Source: Haloarcula salinisoli
GTDB taxonomy: Archaea > Halobacteriota > Halobacteria > Halobacteriales > Haloarculaceae
Assembly: GCF_019599405.1 (NCBI RefSeq)
Contig: NZ_RKLQ01000001.1
Location: 186,001-250,000, forward strand
Length of the DNA stretch: 64,000 nt
Direction: 5' to 3'
The notes beneath the pieces are model-generated. The model searched no databases, was not told the DNA's origin, and worked only from the letters and a program-made list of their open reading frames with translations. The position numbers and the translations under genes were made by a program. Below are positions 60,135 through 64,000 of the stretch, piece by piece (within the stretch, counting starts at the first letter, position 1; each line of letters begins with the position of its first letter).

Positions 60135-60869
60135 ATGCAAGGAAACGAACAGCAGGCCTACGACCGCGGGATAACCATCTTCTCCCCGGACGGACGCCTC
60201 TACCAGGTCGAGTACGCACGCGAGGCAGTCAAACGCGGTACCGCGAGCGTCGGCGTCCGCACCGCCGACGGCGTGGTGCTGGCAGCCGACCGCCACGCCC
60301 GGTCGCCGCTCATCGAGCGCGATAGCATCGAGAAGATCCACGAGATCGACGACCACGTCGGCGTCGCGAGCGCCGGCCACGTCGCCGACGCCCGCCAGCT
60401 CATCGACGTGGCGCGCCGACAGGCCCAGGTCAACCGCCTGCGCTACGACGAGCCTGCAAGCGTCGAGTCGCTGACCAAGGAGGTCACCGACTACATCCAG
60501 CAGTACACCCAGACGGGCGGCGCGCGCCCGTTCGGCGTCGCGCTGCTGGTCGCCGGTATCGAGGACGGCGAGCCCCGCCTCTTCGAAACCGACCCCTCCG
60601 GGACGCCCTACGAGTGGCAGGCCGTCGCCATCGGCGGCTCCCGCGAGGACATCCAGACGTACCTCGAAGACGAGTACACCGAGGAGATGGACCTCGAAGG
60701 CGGCGTCGAGCTCGCACTCCGGGCCCTGGCCTCGGTCAACGAGGACGGGCTCGACGCGACCGGCGTCGACATCGCGACTATCGACGTCGAGCACCAGCAG
60801 TTCAGCAAGCTCGACGAGGACGACATCGCCGAGCGGCTGAGCGAGTTCGAACTCGGAGGTGACGAATAA
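60135..60869 (+). CDS. psmA: 20S proteasome subunit alpha
   Basis: 244 residues. The alpha N-terminal signature YDRGITIFSPDGRLYQVEYA is exact, followed by RGTASVGVRTADGVVLAADRH. It forms the outer gating rings of the 20S core. AGGTGA (60112-60117) lies 18 bp upstream of the ATG, so this mRNA may have a short leader. Its stop overlaps psmB (TAATG). Confidence 0.97.
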   Translation: MQGNEQQAYDRGITIFSPDGRLYQVEYAREAVKRGTASVGVRTADGVVLAADRHARSPLIERDSIEKIHEIDDHVGVASAGHVADARQLIDVARRQAQVNRLRYDEPASVESLTKEVTDYIQQYTQTGGARPFGVALLVAGIEDGEPRLFETDPSGTPYEWQAVAIGGSREDIQTYLEDEYTEEMDLEGGVELALRALASVNEDGLDATGVDIATIDVEHQQFSKLDEDDIAERLSEFELGGDE

Positions 60870-61561
60870 TGTACGACCCAGAGAACCGTCTCACCGACGC
60901 CTACGAGCCCGAAGTCGGCACCATCCCATCCGACGCCGAGGGGCGTGACGAGGAGAACGTAACCAAGACCGGGACGACCACGGTCGGTATCTCGACCGAG
61001 GACGGCGTCGTCATCGCGACGGACCGACGCGCCTCGCTGGGCGGCCGGTTCGTCTCGAACAAGTCGGTCACCAAAGTCGAGCAGATTCACCCGACTGCGG
61101 CCATGACGCTGGTCGGCAGCGTCGGCGGCGCCCAGTCCTTTATCCGCTCGCTGCGCTCGGAAGCGAACCTCTATGAAGTCCGCCGTGACGAGCCACTCAG
61201 CATCCACGCGCTGGCGACGCTCGCGGGCAACTTCGCCCGGGGCGGCCCGTTCTTCGCCATCAACCCCATCATCGGCGGGGTCGACGAGGAGGGCAGCCAC
61301 GTCTACAGTGTCGACCCGGCCGGCGGCGTCCTGCAGGACGAGTATACGGTTACGGGCTCCGGGACGATGGTCGCGACCGGGACTATCGAGGGCAACTACG
61401 ACCCCGAGATGAGCATCGAGGAGGCCCGTGGCCTGGCCATCCGCGCCGTCCAGGCTGCGGCCGAACGTGACACCGGTTCCGGCAACGGAATCGTCCTCGC
61501 CGAGATCACCGACGAGGGCGTCGACATCGACCGCTTCGACGACTACGAGTCGGCCGAATAG
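60869..61561 (+). CDS. psmB: 20S proteasome subunit beta
   Basis: 230 residues. A 35-residue propeptide is followed by the catalytic threonine: KTG|TTTVGISTEDGVVIATDRR, so Thr36 becomes the N-terminal nucleophile after cleavage at Gly35. Asp and Lys of the catalytic triad regions (DRRAS, NKSVTKVEQI) are present. It starts in a TAATG overlap with psmA, so the two are co-translated. Confidence 0.97.
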   Translation: MYDPENRLTDAYEPEVGTIPSDAEGRDEENVTKTGTTTVGISTEDGVVIATDRRASLGGRFVSNKSVTKVEQIHPTAAMTLVGSVGGAQSFIRSLRSEANLYEVRRDEPLSIHALATLAGNFARGGPFFAINPIIGGVDEEGSHVYSVDPAGGVLQDEYTVTGSGTMVATGTIEGNYDPEMSIEEARGLAIRAVQAAAERDTGSGNGIVLAEITDEGVDIDRFDDYESAE

Positions 61562-61587
61562 CGGCCTTTTCGTTCGCTTTCCTCGCG

Positions 61588-61806
61588 CTATCGCGGTACC
61601 TCTACCCAGCCGGATATCCACGCGTCGTCGACCTCCGGGAGATGTGCGACTCTGATACCGCTGAACTCCTCTATCTCGACGTCGGAGTCCTCCCACCAGT
61701 CGGTCGGTCCGCCCTCGTCGGGTGCTGTTCGGTCGTGCTGTGTTCCGTCGTGGTCGACCACGTGAGGCCACCTGTCGGCAGTCGACGCGGCGCCGTTCTC
61801 GTTATC
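61588..61806 (-). pseudogene. Coding-like minus-strand segment without clear start (truncated gene or small CDS)
   Basis: The minus strand encodes an acidic, haloarchaeal-looking peptide ending PTDWWEDSDVEIEEFSGI, then RVAHLPEVDDAWISGWVEVPR and stop. Two in-frame TAG codons lie upstream after an ATG at 61860. A GTG at 61761 would give a 57-residue protein. Either a small gene or the 3' end of a broken one. Confidence 0.4.
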
Positions 61807-61883
61807 GTCCGCCTACGGGCCGGTTAGGGACCGACTCTATATTCGGCTATACAGCTCCATAGCGACCGGAGCGGTCTATTTGA

Positions 61884-61893
61884 TGGATATAAG
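61884..61893 (+). promoter_or_regulatory. TATA box of the MFS transporter gene
   Basis: TGGATATAAG lies 26-35 bp upstream of the ATG at 61919 and overlaps the earlier ATG at 61880, which rules out that earlier start. Confidence 0.55.
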
Positions 61894-61918
61894 TGCCGGG
61901 CCCAACTGGTTTCGCACG

Positions 61919-63265
61919 ATGGCAGCCGACCAGGCCGACGAGGCGGTCGACCCCCTCGACTCGTTCCGGCAGTTCTTCGCGCTGGAACGGGACGTGCTGG
62001 TCCTCTCACTGTCGATGCTGGCTTTCTCCCTGTCGTTCCAGATGACCAGTCGCTACCTCCCGGAGTATATGCGTGTCCTGGGTGCGAGTGCCGGCGTCAT
62101 CGGGCTGTACGGCAGCGTCGGCAACCTCATCAGCGCCGTCTACCCCTATCCAGGGGGTGCAGTCTCGGACCGGCTTGGCTCTCGCTTTGCCCTGACCGCC
62201 TTCGGCGTCCTCGCGACGGTGGGATTTGCCGTCTGGTATCTCGCCGCCGCCGTCGGCTCGCTCACCGTTGGCCCGGTGACCCTGCCCGCCTGGACGTTCG
62301 TCTTCGTCGGGCTCTTTCTGGCACAGGCCTGGAAGTCGTTCGGCCTGGGCGCGACCTTCGCCATCGTCAAGCAGGCCGTCCCACCCGACCGGCTGGCGAT
62401 GGGTTTCGCGAGTACCGAAGTGTTCCGCCGGCTGGGCTTTCTCTTTGGTCCGCTTATCGCCGCGGCGCTGCTCGCCGCGACGGCGACGTTCGTCGGCGGT
62501 TTCCAGGCGGTGCTGCTCGTGGCTATCGCCTTCGGTGCGGTCGCGACGGTCGCCCAGCACTACCTCTACGATGCGAGCGAGGACACGCTCGGCAAGTCCT
62601 TCGAGGGCGTCAGCCAGGTACTCACGGACCTGCGGGAGCTTCCGGCCCCCTTGCGACCCCTGCTGGTCGCGGACACCCTCGTGCGCTTCGCCAACGGGAT
62701 GGTGTACGTCTTCTTCGTCATCGTCGTCACTGAGTTCCTCGCTGTGGGCTTTTCGGGTTTCGGGCTCTCTCTGCGACCCGACGCCTTCTTCGGCATCCTG
62801 CTCGGGGTGGAGATGGTCGTCGCCATCCTCTCGATGGCGCCCGTCTCGAAGCTCGCGGAGTACGCCGGGCTCAAACCCGCCGTCACGCTGGGTTTTTCGG
62901 TGTATGCGCTCTTTCCCCTCCTCCTCATCTTCGCGCCGGCGAACCAGTGGGTCCTCCTCCTGCTGTTTGCCTACTCCGGGCTTCGGTTCGCTGGGCTGCC
63001 AGCACACAAGGCGCTCATCGTCGGGCCCGCCCAGCGTGACGCCGGCGGCCGCGTCACCGGGAGCTACTACCTCGTGCGGAACACGCTCGTGATTCCCAGC
63101 GCCGCCCTGGGCGGGTGGCTCTACGGGGCCGAGTGGGCAGTCGAGGTCGGTGGCTCGACGCTGCAGGCCGGCCCGCGACTGGCCTTCGCCACTGCGACCG
63201 CTATCGGCGTCCTCGGTGTCGCGTACTTCGTCGTCTTCGGGCAGGAGTTCGAACCGTACGAATGA
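61919..63265 (+). CDS. Major facilitator superfamily transporter
   Basis: 448 residues from the ATG reading MAADQADEAVDPLDSF. About 12 hydrophobic helices; the MFS loop 2-3 motif appears as GGAVSDRLGSRFALTAFG. Other parts: VRFANGMVYVFFVIVVTEF and SYYLVRNTLVIPSAALGGWL. The substrate is not evident. Promoter position supports this start. Confidence 0.9.
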   Translation: MAADQADEAVDPLDSFRQFFALERDVLVLSLSMLAFSLSFQMTSRYLPEYMRVLGASAGVIGLYGSVGNLISAVYPYPGGAVSDRLGSRFALTAFGVLATVGFAVWYLAAAVGSLTVGPVTLPAWTFVFVGLFLAQAWKSFGLGATFAIVKQAVPPDRLAMGFASTEVFRRLGFLFGPLIAAALLAATATFVGGFQAVLLVAIAFGAVATVAQHYLYDASEDTLGKSFEGVSQVLTDLRELPAPLRPLLVADTLVRFANGMVYVFFVIVVTEFLAVGFSGFGLSLRPDAFFGILLGVEMVVAILSMAPVSKLAEYAGLKPAVTLGFSVYALFPLLLIFAPANQWVLLLLFAYSGLRFAGLPAHKALIVGPAQRDAGGRVTGSYYLVRNTLVIPSAALGGWLYGAEWAVEVGGSTLQAGPRLAFATATAIGVLGVAYFVVFGQEFEPYE

Positions 63266-63298
63266 CTGCCCGTATTTTCGGTTGCTCTGGGTCGGCGA

Positions 63299-63874
63299 CT
63301 ACACCGATGCAGTCGCACAGCCTACCATGGTGCTTATGGTCTGTGTCTCGGCAGTGCCCTCTGGACCGACGAAGATGCTCGTGGTGGCATCGTTGCAGTC
63401 GAACCGCGATATCGTGACGGTCGTCTCCACGCCGCTCGCGGTGACGGTGACCTCGTAGCGGGCCGGTTCGGCGAGTTCTAGCTGGCAGATACCACCCGCC
63501 GGAAACGACAGCTCCTCCTCGACGGCCGGCCGGTCGGCAGTCCGGTCGCGGACCCGCACGGTCATGGTCTGTGACGCGTCGGCCTGGTTCTCGACGACGA
63601 CGTACCGCGGTTCGATGTCCGTCGGTCGAGCGACTGGATTGCCGACGACGTAGGTGACGAACGGGCTGGCGTCGGGTTCGAGCCCCTGGACAGCTGTCCA
63701 CTCCGGCTCCCCACCGTCACGCCGCGTGGCGTCGGTCACCGGCGGGCGCGGCGTCGGTGTGATCTCGGTGTCAGTGGGTGCCGGCTCCGTGTTTGTCGGT
63801 GTCGAGTCGCCGGGAGCGCCGACACAGCCGCTGAGTCCGAGCGCGAGGAGGGCCAGGTATCGGCGGCGGTCCAT
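63299..63874 (-). CDS. Lipoprotein of unknown function
   Basis: 191 residues from the ATG reading MDRRRYLALLALGLSGC, a short Tat-like/lipobox signal with Cys at 17. A Thr/Pro linker follows, then a beta-rich domain (YVVVENQADASQTMTVRVRD, VTVTASGVETTVTISRFDCN). Two C-terminal Cys could form a disulfide. Family not recognised. Confidence 0.75.
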   Translation of the reverse strand: MDRRRYLALLALGLSGCVGAPGDSTPTNTEPAPTDTEITPTPRPPVTDATRRDGGEPEWTAVQGLEPDASPFVTYVVGNPVARPTDIEPRYVVVENQADASQTMTVRVRDRTADRPAVEEELSFPAGGICQLELAEPARYEVTVTASGVETTVTISRFDCNDATTSIFVGPEGTAETQTISTMVGCATASV

Positions 63875-63977
63875 ATCGGTCGATTCAGCGGCGCCGGTAA
63901 GTGCTTTCCCCCAGTTGACAGCTCCGAGGGCCGACCGGAACGCCAACCCTAAGCGGCGAGCCGCGAACACTCTCCCA

Positions 63978-64000
63978 ATGCGCGAGGCCCACCCCATCGA
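63978..64000 (+). CDS. 5' end of a gene continuing beyond the window
   Basis: An ATG gives MREAHPI up to the last base. Its divergent position relative to the lipoprotein gene fits a gene start, but seven codons are too few to name it. Confidence 0.3.

Noticed and set aside
61880-61918. Earlier start (MMDISAG) for the MFS transporter
   Set aside because: The TATA box TGGATATAAG overlaps that ATG, so it cannot be in a transcript driven from it.

Overview
The window is a piece of a haloarchaeal (class Halobacteria) chromosome. Evidence: very high GC; strongly acidic proteins; many Tat (twin-arginine) signals followed by lipobox cysteines; TATA boxes about 25 bp upstream of start codons, which fits leaderless mRNAs; archaeal genes such as psmA/psmB, pfdB, Pth2, pantoate kinase with phosphopantothenate synthetase, DUF2070, HalOD1 and bat-type regulators. 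The style resembles Haloarculaceae, but I cannot fix a genus by eye. No CRISPR array, rRNA, complete IS element or replication origin was seen. Most of the window looks like core chromosome, with small scars of gene decay and duplication.

Layout. 1-5.5 kb: an overlapping minus-strand operon for a type IV pilus-like machine (ATPase, membrane platform, three pilin-like proteins, the last running off the edge). 5.9-12.8 kb: a membrane protein, an NADP-dependent oxidoreductase, a CARDB surface protein with a bPH2-domain partner, DUF2267, UspA and a PQQ-type beta-propeller lipoprotein, with two decayed propeller tails nearby. 12.9-23.6 kb: TMEM175-like channel, two AI-2E family transporters, a LOV-like PAS protein without its cysteine, RNase H-like protein, lipid kinase, sulfatase-superfamily enzyme with GtrA, and hyuA-hyuB. 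23.6-25.7 kb: tRNA-Ser(CGA) with a duplicated 3' end, then two tandem CARF-like/winged-helix regulators. 26-30.5 kb: Tat lipoproteins and a dehydrogenase operon of one gamma subunit and two GMC flavoproteins.

30.7-44.2 kb: DUF2070, GMP synthase glutaminase subunit, a Tat-secreted protein, an HNH-like zinc protein, DUF2270, DUF192, a LeuA/CimA-type synthase behind an unusual leader of overlapping mini-ORFs, HalOD1 and bat-type regulators, bifunctional nuclease, prefoldin beta with DUF3194, a UPF0175/PIN pair, and pantoate kinase. 44.3-50 kb: phosphopantothenate synthetase, a double AAA+ ATPase, and an ABC exporter flanked by two paralogous small membrane proteins. 50-58 kb: methyltransferases, lipoproteins, thi4 followed by a hairpin-rich spacer, a metallopeptidase lipoprotein, ThiR and dCTP deaminase. 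58-64 kb: Tat lipoproteins, a dcd fragment, Pth2, the 20S proteasome pair, an MFS transporter and a final lipoprotein.

The strongest candidates for something undescribed are the mini-ORF/hairpin leader of the isopropylmalate/citramalate synthase (36.2-36.3 kb), the paired CARF-like regulators that share a promoter element (23.9-25.8 kb), the hairpin array after thi4 (53.46-53.8 kb), the two-catalytic-subunit GMC operon with a single Tat-bearing escort, and the cysteine-less LOV protein. All functional statements are inferred from recognisable motifs and context; no database search was possible.
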